From Caulobacteraceae bacterium (lineage in GTDB: Bacteria; Pseudomonadota; Alphaproteobacteria; Caulobacterales; Caulobacteraceae), in assembly GCA_030446805.1 (NCBI GenBank), contig JAUJMO010000001.1:1400980-1464979 (forward strand): DNA of 64,000 nt, written 5' to 3'. The translations under genes were made by a program, and so were the position numbers. Shown in pieces: positions 19,432 through 26,140 of this stretch. The notes beneath the pieces were generated by a model. The model had not been told where the DNA came from and did no database searches. It worked only from the letters and a program-made list of their open reading frames with translations. The number at the start of each line of letters is the position of its first letter. Positions within the stretch are counted from its first letter, which is position 1.

Positions 19432-19743
19432 TTGACCGAGAACACAGGAATTGGATCGATCACGACGGTGAGCGGCGGTACCGTGATTGGAATCCTGCAA
19501 GGAACGTTGATTGTCGAAGGAGGTCAGACTTTGCCACCTCTCGAGGTTCTACGGAGGCACGTGTCGAACGCGCCTGCTGCAGAACGGGCTCAATTCGAGG
19601 AGCTTGAGCGCGAACTGACTAAAAGCAAGCCGGAGAAGCCTAAGGTAGACGGCATCTTGGCGTCACTCGGCAATGTCCTAGGGGGGGCAGGTGCCTGCGC
19701 GGCCGCCATAGCCAAGATCTCCGAGGTCGTTGCCGGAGTGTAA
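19432..19743 (+). CDS. unknown small protein, third gene of the ATPase block
   Basis: 103 residues starting at TTG 19432. AGGAG at 19421-19425 lies 6 bases upstream and overlaps the stop codon of the preceding ORF, so translation is probably coupled. The N-terminus is strand-like (TVSGGTVIGILQGTLIVEGGQ), the middle is charged (ERAQFEELERELTKSK), and the C-terminus is an Ala/Gly-rich hydrophobic helix (GNVLGGAGACAAAIAKI) that could insert in or lie on a membrane. I do not recognise it. The layout beta-hairpin, charged helix, hydrophobic tail is compatible with a small membrane effector, but this is inference. Confidence 0.55.
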   Translation: MTENTGIGSITTVSGGTVIGILQGTLIVEGGQTLPPLEVLRRHVSNAPAAERAQFEELERELTKSKPEKPKVDGILASLGNVLGGAGACAAAIAKISEVVAGV

Positions 19744-19787
19744 GCTGACCTGCCCGCTCCGTCCTCCAGCGGCGAGCACCGACTAGC

Positions 19788-19938
19788 GCCGTGCTCGGCC
19801 GGGTCAAGGCAACCCCTGCGGGGCGGTGGGCGCTGGCCTGACCCGTTCTGCGCGCAACGGCTGACCGGAAGCGTCGGTACAAAGGGCGTCCCGCCCGTGA
19901 GGATCGACGGCCCTGCAGGACGTCGAACAAAGGGCTGG
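19788..19938 (+). repeat. structured intergenic repeat, copy 1 (long form)
   Basis: About 150 bases. The 3' module contains GGGCGTCCCGCCC (hairpin), then CGACG...CGTCG (hairpin), then AACAAAGGGCTGG. The 5' module has CGGGTCAAGGC with its inverse GCCTGACCCG. Related copies lie at 20638-20730, 24211-24246 and 25351-25502, all in the same orientation and each at a gene-cassette boundary. Confidence 0.8.
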
Positions 19939-19949
19939 TCCAGCCAGCC

Positions 19950-20602
19950 TCAGAGCGGATAGGTCTGATCGTAGAGCTCGTTGATGGTGCGCCCGTCGTG
20001 GGTCCAGAAGCGTCCGGGTTGAACGTCGTGGTTGGCCCCGCTCACGAGGCGCTGGGCGCGCGTGAGGGAGACTACCTCGCCGCGGAAGGCCACCTTCTTG
20101 GGCTCCACCACCTGGGCCCGCTCCCCCGACGTGACATGCACGAGCTCCGCCCCAACCGGGATGCCCATCTCTACGAAGTTTAACGGCCGACGGCGCTTGC
20201 GTTCGAAGCTTCGGGCCGCCGCCAGGGAGCCCGGCTCGGAACGCTCAATCGCACGGGCGGCGGCCCGCTCCGTCTCGGGGGTGAGATCCTGGCCGGGGAA
20301 GGCGTTGATGAGCTCGATCAGCCGATAGGCTTCGACCGCGAAGAACTCACGCGCCGGGTTCACCCTATCGGACCGAAGGCGACGTGCAGCGCGCGCTCCA
20401 CCTTGATCGGGTCGGACACCCTGCGAGCGATGGCCACCCGGAATGGCAGAGGCACGCCCGTTGCACGGCTCAGCTCGGCGATCCGCCGCTCGACGCTCTC
20501 GCCCGAGGTGCGACCGATCTTGACCCTGCTCGGCATCGCATCGTTGGTCAGGACGTAGACAATGGCTTCGGTCGGCAGGGCCTGGCCGGTGGCGGGGATC
20601 AT
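19950..20602 (-). pseudogene. GIY-YIG nuclease with C-terminal RAMA/DUF4357-like domain, frameshifted
   Basis: Two adjacent minus-strand frames make one gene. The first (ATG at 20602) encodes a T5orf172-type GIY-YIG core: YVLTNDAMPSRVKIGRTSG, RRIAELSRATGVPLPF, ERALHVAFGP. The second begins NPAREFFAVEAYRLIELINAF and ends with a RAMA-like domain (GIPVGAELVHVTSGERAQV, GEVVSLTRAQRLVSG, FWTHDGRTINELYDQTYPL). The join is near 20360: one missing G after GGTCCG would restore FGPDRVNPAREFF. The break is either a real mutation or a sequencing error. GIY-YIG proteins of this kind are DNA nucleases often found in mobile DNA; a second, truncated copy of the RAMA end lies at 24252-24400. Confidence 0.75.
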
Positions 20603-20637
20603 GGCGTCCGGTCGGTTGCTCGCTGGTAAGTAGTGCC

Positions 20638-20730
20638 GCCGTGCTCGGGCGGCTGATCGGAGGGGTCGGGACGAAGGGCGTCCCGCCCGTGAGGTTCGAC
20701 AGCCCTGCGGGGCGTCGAACAAAGGGCTGG
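20638..20730 (+). repeat. structured intergenic repeat, copy 2
   Basis: The 3' module is almost identical to copy 1 (GGGCGTCCCGCCC hairpin, then a CGAC...GTCG hairpin and CGAACAAAGGGCTGG); the 5' module is shortened to GTGCTCGGGCGGCTGATCGG. Confidence 0.8.
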
Positions 20731-20786
20731 GTTGGGTAGTCTACGGACGGATGCGCAAGTCACCCGCGATGGAGCAGGAGATCGGG

Positions 20787-21044
20787 ATGCCTCAGTTCCT
20801 CGCGGTCTACGATTACGGCATGGGCGGGATCTGGCTGTACGTCGAGGCGCCGAACGCCGCCCAGGTGGTGGAGCGCTATCCCGCTCTCACTGTAATCCAC
20901 GAGCCGCCCCCCTGGTGGACTCCCAAACTCGAGCGGGAGACGCGGGCCAAGGTGGGCGATCCATTCTGGACCGAATGGCTCGACGCCTTGCCTCGCTGCG
21001 ATGGCGAAGGCTCAGCCGCTGAAAAGCCCGAGCCCTCCCAGTGA
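20787..21044 (+). CDS. small conserved-looking protein of unknown function
   Basis: 85 residues from ATG 20787 (MPQFLAVYDYGMGGIWLYVEA); an in-frame ATG at 20751 would add 12 residues, but the MPQFLAVYDYG start looks like the natural domain beginning. Pattern: two strands, a helix (NAAQVVERYPAL), then VIHEPPPWWTPKLE and a Trp-rich helix. Family not named. Its stop overlaps the GTG start of the next gene (GTGA), so the two are translationally coupled. Confidence 0.6.
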   Translation: MPQFLAVYDYGMGGIWLYVEAPNAAQVVERYPALTVIHEPPPWWTPKLERETRAKVGDPFWTEWLDALPRCDGEGSAAEKPEPSQ

Positions 21045-21292
21045 GGGCTCGTGACGTGGCGCTTTGGTCACTGGCCTACTGGGCCCTGACGTTCTTCGGC
21101 ATAGGGCTAGTCGCGTTCTGGCTGCACTGCGGAGCACCTGCTGAACCGGAAAGTAGGGCTGCTTGCTGGGCTCTTGATGATCGGATCAAGCGCCTCGGCT
21201 GGTCTATAGCGGCTGCCGTTTACCTGGCGGGCCTCGCCGTGATCCTCTTGCGTCGACGCGCTCGGACCCGGAGGGGATTGCGAGAAACATAA
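21041..21292 (+). CDS. small two-TM membrane protein
   Basis: 83 residues starting at GTG 21041, which overlaps the preceding stop. Two predicted membrane helices: residues 8-30 (LWSLAYWALTFFGIGLVAFWLHC) and 53-70 (GWSIAAAVYLAGLAVILL), with a short loop between containing two cysteines and a basic tail (RRRARTRRG), which fits a cytoplasmic C-terminus. Function unknown; coupling suggests it works with the preceding small protein. Confidence 0.55.
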   Translation: MRARDVALWSLAYWALTFFGIGLVAFWLHCGAPAEPESRAACWALDDRIKRLGWSIAAAVYLAGLAVILLRRRARTRRGLRET

Positions 21293-21573
21293 CGGCGTGA
21301 AGTACCGCTCTCTTCATCTCGATCACATCGAACGCGTAACCCACCAGGCTCTCATAAGCCGCCCGGCGCTCGCCACCTCTGTATGCAGCCCAGTGGAATT
21401 CCGACTGTATGCCGCCACCGCGCGCGGCCCTGCGATATATCCCTCGATCTCGCTCATCCGATTGCCGCTGACCGTAAAGCCACCAGCCACCATATGGCAC
21501 CGATCACGGCTGCTAGAGCCACCGAAGATTGAGAGTGGTGACAGCTCAGGTCCAGACAAGGTGAGCTTCGTCC

Positions 21574-21711
21574 ATGGACGATGAACCGCAGATTGACCGG
21601 TTCCAAGAGCTAGCCCGCGAGCTGGAGTGCCAGGACGAAGCCGCGTTTGAGGAACAGGTGCGGCGGGTGGCTAAGGTGGCGCCGCCTCCGTCGGAACCGG
21701 AGGCCTGCTGA
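21574..21711 (+). CDS. small acidic/helical protein (paralogue of the ORF at 24377)
   Basis: 45 residues beginning MDDEPQIDRFQELARELECQ. The central segment FQELARELECQDEAAFEEQVRRVA matches the ORF at 24377-24559 (FRELARELECAEDEAAFKERVRRVA), which supports both as real genes. A single amphipathic helix pair with no other features. The TGA overlaps the next ATG (TGATG), so it is translationally coupled to the following membrane protein. The 280 bases before it (21293-21573) hold no gene I can support. Confidence 0.6.
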   Translation: MDDEPQIDRFQELARELECQDEAAFEEQVRRVAKVAPPPSEPEAC

Positions 21712-22007
21712 TGCATGGGTTACCCGAGTTCCTGTTCGGGATGTTCGGCCTCACGATACTGGCCGCCTTTGTCGCTCAGCTGTGCGTCAGACGCCGAAGG
21801 CTCGTCACCCTTTTAGCTGTGGCCGCCGTGCCAGCGGGTCTGTTCACTCTCGCGAACGTCCCGGCCCTCACCGACACGATGTTCTTGCAGGTCTGCGCCT
21901 TCGGCTTCGGCTTTGCCCTAGTTGGCTCAGCCGTAGGAACCGGGCTTGCACTGGCAGTTCTCGCGCTCGTCCGCGCGCTCTCCCGGTCGGGTTCGCAAAA
22001 GACATAA
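21711..22007 (+). CDS. small membrane protein with three predicted TM helices
   Basis: 98 residues, starting at the ATG that overlaps the previous stop. Hydrophobic segments lie at about residues 6-26, 33-50 and 62-90 (VCAFGFGFALVGSAVGTGLALAVLALV), with the RRRR loop between the first two on the cytoplasmic side. No family recognised. DNA just after its stop is duplicated near 24895. Confidence 0.5.
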   Translation: MHGLPEFLFGMFGLTILAAFVAQLCVRRRRLVTLLAVAAVPAGLFTLANVPALTDTMFLQVCAFGFGFALVGSAVGTGLALAVLALVRALSRSGSQKT

Positions 22008-22112
22008 TCGCCCGGCCTTGACGGGAACGCATCAGGAACGCACCCAGCGGCCACGGGCGGTCAGAACCCCGACTATCTGGGTAGCGCGATCTCGGCGGGG
22101 CGGGCGTGGACG

Positions 22113-22442
22113 GTGGCGCAGCTGTGGACCATGCAGGCCATGGTGGAGGCGCGGTGCGACACCTGCCGCGTGCGGCTGCGGGTGGACCTGGACGGGCTGA
22201 TCCGGGCGCGGGGGCCGGACTATTCGCTGTGGAACAAGACCCCGCGCTGCCGCGTGGTGGGCTGCGCGGCACGAGTCGGGTTCTGGGCGCGGGACCGCGC
22301 CCCGGCCGTCCGGAAACGCCGCTCAGAGGCCCGCGCAGGATCGCGCCGGCCCCGCTGCCGCGGTGCTTGGGGCAGCAGGGTTGACCGCGTGTTTGGCCGG
22401 AACGAACACCAAGCAATGCACGATGGGGCGTGGTCTGGTTGA
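22113..22442 (+). CDS. zinc-ribbon-like small protein, copy A (degraded start)
   Basis: 109 residues from GTG 22113. The core, QLWTMQAMVEARCDTCRVRLRVDLDGLIRARGPDYSLWNKTPRCRVVGC, is the same as in copy B at 24952 and has C-x2-C ... C-x4-C spacing suggestive of a zinc ribbon. In copy B the gene begins MGGQNPDDLG; here that ATG is ACG (TGGQNPDYLG), so the original start is lost and the GTG may or may not work. The C-terminus diverges (RAPAVRKRRSEARAGSRR) by frameshift relative to copy B. Probably a decaying duplicate. Function unknown. Confidence 0.55.
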   Translation: MAQLWTMQAMVEARCDTCRVRLRVDLDGLIRARGPDYSLWNKTPRCRVVGCAARVGFWARDRAPAVRKRRSEARAGSRRPRCRGAWGSRVDRVFGRNEHQAMHDGAWSG

Positions 22443-22445
22443 CCC

Positions 22446-22709
22446 ATGAAGCCGATCGTCATTCGCCAGCACGCCCGTGACCGCATGGCCGAGCACGGCA
22501 TCTCCGAAGCCGCTGTCCTTGCGGCGGTCCGCACCCCGGAGTGGGTCGGCCCGGACCCCCGGGCCGGCATACATCGGCGCTACAGCCGGCCAGCCGAGCT
22601 GGGCGGACGGGTGCTGCGGGTGGCGTGCGTCGAGGAGGAGGGCCATATTCGCGGTCTTGTCGGCCCACCCCGACCGGAACGTGAGACCGCCCGATGGCGC
22701 TGCAAATGA
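22446..22709 (+). CDS. DUF4258-like protein, possible toxin of a DUF4258-DUF2283 pair, probably frameshifted
   Basis: 87 residues: IRQHARDRMAEHGISEAAVLAAVRTPEW, then HRRYSRPAELGGRVLRVACVEEEGHI, the usual DUF4258 fold (HA.eRM.eRgI followed by LRV). After EEGHIR the frame leaves the family pattern; shifting by one base gives VLSAHPDRNVRPPDG, as in intact relatives, so an extra G near 22655 (CGCGGTC) is likely. The gene overlaps the DUF2283 ATG at 22694. Such pairs are suspected toxin-antitoxin-like modules; this is known of the family only by genome context. Confidence 0.65.
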   Translation: MKPIVIRQHARDRMAEHGISEAAVLAAVRTPEWVGPDPRAGIHRRYSRPAELGGRVLRVACVEEEGHIRGLVGPPRPERETARWRCK

Positions 22710-22921
22710 CCTACGATCCCGAGGCTGACGCGCTCTACATCAAGCTCTCGGACATCCGATCCTACGAGGGCGGCGACGTCGGCCCGCTTACCCTTTTCTA
22801 CAGCGAGAACGATCAGGTCGTCGGGGTTGAAATCCTTGCCGCGAGCAAGGTGCTGGCGCCGGGCGAATGGCGGAACGCCCCGTTGCCAGGCGAGAAGGCC
22901 GTAATCCAAGCCGCGGAGTGA
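22694..22921 (+). CDS. DUF2283 family protein (possible antitoxin partner)
   Basis: 75 residues: MTYDPEADALYIKLSDI, then GPLTLFYSENDQVVGVEILAASKVL, the standard DUF2283 pattern (Y.pe.DaLYI.l... D..g.vvGiEIl.as). The start at 22694 overlaps the DUF4258 gene by 16 bases, indicating one operon. DUF2283 is a small beta-rich fold commonly next to DUF4258. The 221 bases after it, to 23142, contain no gene I can support. Confidence 0.85.
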   Translation: MALQMTYDPEADALYIKLSDIRSYEGGDVGPLTLFYSENDQVVGVEILAASKVLAPGEWRNAPLPGEKAVIQAAE

Positions 22922-23215
22922 CCGCGCCACTGCGCCGAGCCCGCGGTCGCGTTCCGTCTGATCCGCCCGACCTGTACCGATCTATGGATGCGGCCAGCTG
23001 CGACCGCCGCCCCAACTGTCCCCCTCGCACAGGCGTCGGCCGTAGCGGGTGAGGGCTGAGGGGTCGCTTCTTCTGTCCTGCCAGGCGCGTTGCGGAATTC
23101 CCGCGTAAGCGCAATGCTCAGCAGAAGGACCAAGCGGGGCGCATGCCGACTTACTGGTGGGTGAACCACAATCAAACCGCTCGCCAGGAGATCGAGGGTC
23201 AGTACCTTTGGTCGC

Positions 23216-24002
23216 CTAGGTTCTGTTGACGAAGTGTCTGACCCAGAGGCGGGCGGAGGCGACGAGGATGAAGCCGAGGTAGCTTTCGGCGGTCTTGTCG
23301 TAGCGGGTGGCCAGTCTGCGGCTGTGCTTGAGCTTTGAGAAACATCGTTCGACCAGGTTTCGCAAGGCGTAGAGGTAGCCGTCGATGACGGGCTGAACCT
23401 TGCGGTTGCGCTTGGGCGGGATGACGGCGGCGACGCCTCGATCTTCCAGGTCGGCGAGGATGGCGTCGGCGTCGTAGCCCTTGTCGCCCAAGAGCACCTT
23501 CGGCTCAGGGCCGGGCTCGGCGATCAGCGGCGCGTAGCCCCGGACGTCGGAGACCTCGCCTCCGGTCAGGATCACCGCTACCGGCAGGCCCAGGCCGTTG
23601 GCCCTCAGATGGATCTTGGTCGAGAAGCCACCGCGCGAGCGGCCAAGACCCTGGTCCTGAGCGCCCGCTTTTTTGGGCGCCGGCGGCATGCTGATGGGCG
23701 CGCACGATGGTCGAGTCGATCATCTGCACGCTGTCCTGACCCTCGTCGCTCTCGTTGAGGGCCGCCAGAAGCACGTCCCAGACCCCCGCCAGCGTCCAGC
23801 GCCGAAACTGCTGGTAGACCGAGCTCCACTTGCCGAAGTGGTCATGCAGATCGCGCCAGGGCGAACCGGTCCGCGCAATCCAGAACACCCCGTCCAAAAC
23901 CAGACGATGATCTCGAGGCCGCCGCCCCCGTCGGCGCCCCGTCTCGATCACAAACGGCGCGAAGAACGCCCACTCCTCGTCCGACATCAAGCCACGAACC
24001 AA
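23216..24002 (-). CDS. IS5-family transposase, two frames joined by -1 frameshifting
   Basis: The N-terminal frame (24002 down to ~23670) has DEEWAFFAPFV, RDHRLVLDGVFWIARTGSPWRDL and the first catalytic Asp in MIDSTIVRAHQH. The C-terminal frame (from ~23689 down to 23216) has GRSRGGFSTKIHL, the second Asp in LLGDKGYDAD, and the Glu in LRNLVERCFSKLKHSRR. The frames overlap at AAAAAAG (T-run at 23669-23674 on the plus strand), a classical slippery run, giving AGAQKKAGAQDQG... in the fusion. All DDE residues are intact, so the element is probably active or recently so. Confidence 0.9.
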
Positions 24003-24075
24003 GGCCGCTCTCCCAAAGAGCAGCCTTGAATCAGCGATCAGGCGATTTGGGAATCCACTTCGTCAACAGAACCTA
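23217..24075 (-). mobile_element. IS5-family insertion sequence (IS427-like group), complete, with TA target duplication
   Basis: An 855-base element (23219-24073) with 18-base perfect inverted ends: GGTTCTGTTGACGAAGTG at the left and CACTTCGTCAACAGAACC at the right. TA at 23217-23218 and 24074-24075 is the target duplication within CCTAGG. Two overlapping transposase frames joined by a frameshift are typical of this group. The TAG stop of the transposase is completed by the flanking TA. Excision restores the interrupted reading frame exactly, which confirms the ends. Confidence 0.92.
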
Positions 24076-24210
24076 GGACGGAGAGTAACGGCGCGCGGAG
24101 CCAGTTCTACGACAACATTCGCCAGGCCTCGCCCGGTGACATCGGGCTCTCGTTCTACGGGCAGGCCGTCAGGCACGTCGGACGCGTGGCGGAGTTCGTG
24201 TTCACCGCCC

Positions 24211-24246
24211 TTCGACGGCCCTGCGAGACGTTGAACAAAGGGCTGG
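24211..24246 (+). repeat. structured intergenic repeat, copy 3 (3' module only)
   Basis: TTCGACGGCCCTGCGAGACG followed by TTGAACAAAGGGCTGG. Only the last 36 bases of the repeat remain, fused to the interrupted EVE/HNH gene on one side and to the RAMA remnant on the other. Confidence 0.75.
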
Positions 24247-24251
24247 CCTAG

Positions 24252-24400
24252 CCCGCCTCAGTCGTCCGCTTCACCGACCACCGGATAGGTCTGATCGTAG
24301 AGCTCGTTGAGGGTGCGCCCGTCGTGGGTCCAGAAGCGGCCGGGTTGAACGTCGTGGTTGGCCCACTCACAAGACGTTGGGCGCGCGTGAGGGAGATTGC
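24252..24400 (-). pseudogene. truncated duplicate of the RAMA-domain end of the GIY-YIG nuclease
   Basis: Bases from about 24283 to 24397 repeat 19957-20070 almost exactly on the same (minus) strand: they encode the FWTHDGRTLNELYDQTYPV-type C-terminus and part of the RAMA domain, then break off at about 24400 where the next small gene begins. A three-base loss in GTTGGCCCACTC relative to the first copy also marks decay. It has no start and no nuclease core. Confidence 0.7.
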
Positions 24401-24559
24401 GAAAGGACGGCCCGAGTCACCGACGATCCCAAGCCCCAGGCTGACAAGTTCCGCGAGTTAGCTCGCGAGCTGGAGTGCGCCGAGGACGAAGCCGCTTTCA
24501 AGGAGAGGGTCAGGCGGGTGGCGACGGCTCCGGCGAAGATCGATCCTGAATCCGAGTAG
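24377..24559 (+). CDS. small helical protein, paralogue of the ORF at 21574
   Basis: 60 residues as read from TTG 24377, of which PQADKFRELARELECAEDEAAFKERVRRVA is the shared family segment. The first 14 residues come from sequence fused to the RAMA remnant, so the original ATG has probably been replaced (the codon at the likely start reads GTC before TDDPKPQ). It may be a displaced copy without its own start. It overlaps convergently the last 50 bases of the DUF6894 gene. Confidence 0.5.
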   Translation: MGAREGDCERTARVTDDPKPQADKFRELARELECAEDEAAFKERVRRVATAPAKIDPESE

Positions 24560-24788
24560 GGGCGGCGTCGGTTGCCGCGAGTGAGAGACCGAAGAGAACC
24601 CGCCCGCTCTCGTCACGGACGCTGATGCGCCAATCTCCGACGTCCCAGAACTTCGCGCCTAGGTCGGTGAGAAGTTTGCCGGAGAAGCGGACGGCCTGCT
24701 CTCGGGCGGTTTCTATGTTGGGCAGTTCCGTGCCGGTGTCGTCGGGGAACACGCTTCCGTCGCGCACGTCGAAATAATAGCGAGACAT
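24510..24788 (-). CDS. DUF6894 family protein
   Basis: 92 residues from ATG 24788: MSRYYFDVRDGSVFPDDTGTELPNIETAREQAVRF and WRISVRDESGRVLFGLSL, the typical DUF6894 layout (YYFDv.dG....D..G.ElpdleaAr.eA). Members are common, short, and uncharacterised in alphaproteobacteria. The upstream in-frame ATG at 24818 adds ten residues not expected in the family. Confidence 0.8.
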   Translation of the reverse strand: MSRYYFDVRDGSVFPDDTGTELPNIETAREQAVRFSGKLLTDLGAKFWDVGDWRISVRDESGRVLFGLSLAATDAAPTRIQDRSSPEPSPPA

Positions 24789-24951
24789 AGGCTGCTCCCA
24801 GTAGACTGGCGGGAGCAAATTGCAGTCTCAGCCGCTGGCGCCCGGATAGTCGGCCAGCGATGATCTCAATATGGGGAGCAGGGGTCGGGTTTGCGAACTA
24901 TATATTCGCCCGGCCTTGACGGGAACACATCAGGAACGCACGCAGCGGGGG

Positions 24952-25278
24952 ATGGGCGGACAGAACCCCGACGATCTGGGCGCCGCGATCTCGGCGGAGC
25001 GGGCGTGGACGGTGGCGCAGCTGTGGACCATGCAGGCCATGGTGGAGGCGCGGTGCGACACCTGCCGCGTGCGGCTGCGGGTGGACCTGGACGGGCTGAT
25101 CCGGGCGCGGGGGCCGGACTATTCGCTGTGGAACAAGACCCCGCGCTGCCGCGTGGTGGGCTGCGCGGGACGGGTGGGGTTCTGGGCGCGGGACCGCCCG
25201 GGCGGTCCGGAGACGCCGCTGCGCGGCGTCCGGAGGATGGCGCCGGCGCCGCTGCCGCGGTGGTTGGGGCAGGGTTGA
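24952..25278 (+). CDS. zinc-ribbon-like small protein, copy B
   Basis: 108 residues from ATG 24952 (MGGQNPDDLGAAISAERAW). It contains RCDTCRVRLRVDLDGLI and PRCRVVGCAGRVGFW, with four cysteines in zinc-ribbon spacing. About 380 bases, including roughly 55 bases upstream of the gene, are duplicated from the 22000-22390 region; copy B keeps the ATG and an uninterrupted C-terminus, so it is probably the functional one. Role unknown. Confidence 0.65.
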   Translation: MGGQNPDDLGAAISAERAWTVAQLWTMQAMVEARCDTCRVRLRVDLDGLIRARGPDYSLWNKTPRCRVVGCAGRVGFWARDRPGGPETPLRGVRRMAPAPLPRWLGQG

Positions 25279-25645
25279 CGGCGTGTTCGGCCCGGGGGGC
25301 TAGGCGGCCTGGAGCTGCGGCTTCGGCCGCTCGGCTAATGGGTCGGAGTGCCGCCGTGCTCGGCCCGGTCGAGGCGACCGCTGCGCGGCGGCTGGCGCCG
25401 GCCTTGACCCGCCCTGCGCGCGACGGCTTACCAGAAGGGTCGGGACGAAGGGCGTCCCGCTGATGAAGTTCGACGGCCTGCGGCGCGTCGAACAAAGGGC
25501 TGTTTGGTGGCGGTCAGCGCAGCCACCAAACTCGCTGTGAGCTCATCCCGCGACCGAGGTGTAGCACCCGAGCTGATCCAAGCTCAGGACACCGGCGAGC
25601 CCACAGGCGATTGCCGCCGGGAGGCCCCGTGCGTTAGCTGTCTAC
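25279..25645 (+). repeat. structured intergenic repeat, copy 4 (long form, 25351-25502) within a 367-base gap
   Basis: Repeat copy 4 has both modules: GGTCGAGGC ... GCCTTGACCCGCC in the 5' part and ACGAAGGGCGTCCCGC ... CGTCGAACAAAGGGCTG in the 3' part. The gap before it has no feature; the following 140 bases lead to the next gene and hold no ORF I can support. Confidence 0.75.
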
Positions 25646-26101
25646 ATGCCGATCGACGATCGCACCTTCTTCATCGTCTGGCTGGTCGGTATTCTCCTGA
25701 TCTGGCCGCCTTGGTTCTGGTTCGTGGTTCGGAGCCGGCGGAAGCGGGGGGAGCCCATCGTGCCGCGTTGCCCGGCGGGGGCGATGTTTTGCGAACGGCG
25801 AGGGTCAGGGCGCGCCCGGGGCTGGATCGTGGGCGGCGCCAGCAATTGCCTCCTGGTCGCCGTGACGGACCGGGAGTTGTGGATCGCGCCGACCTTCCCC
25901 TTCAACATGGTCTCACCCTACGGAATGTACGGCCTTGACCACCGCGTCCCGAAGGCGCGGGTCGTCCGCGCCGAACCGATGCGGGCCATCTTCGGGGAGA
26001 ACGTGTTCCTGGAGTTGCCGGGTCGGGAGGGGCGGCGCAACGCCGAGGTCAGATTGAAGCTGCGTGACCCGGAGGCGTTCCTGGCCGCCCTGAGACGCTA
26101 G
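25646..26101 (+). CDS. membrane-anchored protein of unknown function
   Basis: 151 residues. One strong N-terminal membrane helix (FFIVWLVGILLIWPPWFWFVV, residues 8-28), then a basic turn (RSRRKR) and a soluble domain with strand pattern (GASNCLLVAVTDRELWIAPTFPFN ... KARVVRAEPMR ... NVFLELPGREG) that resembles a PH-like fold in outline. Family not recognised. Last gene before the chromosome returns to ordinary content. Confidence 0.55.
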   Translation: MPIDDRTFFIVWLVGILLIWPPWFWFVVRSRRKRGEPIVPRCPAGAMFCERRGSGRARGWIVGGASNCLLVAVTDRELWIAPTFPFNMVSPYGMYGLDHRVPKARVVRAEPMRAIFGENVFLELPGREGRRNAEVRLKLRDPEAFLAALRR

Positions 26102-26140
26102 GGATCCGGCGGCGCTGCCAGGCGGCTGGCGCACCGCGCT

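Larger units (their letters stand above)
23143..24251 (+). pseudogene. EVE/HNH-endonuclease-type N-terminal domain gene, split by an IS5-family element and truncated
   Basis: Removing the IS (23219-24073) and one copy of the target TA joins 23143-23218 to 24076-24251 in one unbroken frame of 83 codons: MPTYWWVNHNQTARQEIEG, then QYLWSPRTESNGARSQFYDN and QASPGDIGLSFYGQAV. This WWVN.NQT...E..G.YLWSP...NGA...FY pattern is the N-terminal (EVE-like) region of predicted HNH endonucleases of the type IV-like restriction kind. After GRVAEF the frame enters the intergenic repeat at about 24211 and stops at 24249, so the nuclease part was already missing before the IS arrived. Confidence 0.75.

Noticed and set aside
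21297-21584. A 95-codon plus-strand ORF and a 78-codon minus-strand ORF before the small gene at 21574
   Set aside because: Neither has an SD site or protein-like pattern; both look accidental.
19788-25502. A true integron with attC sites
   Set aside because: Only one repeat copy carries a GTTRRRY-like box, genes point both ways, and no integrase gene is in the window. Kept as a hypothesis in findings only.
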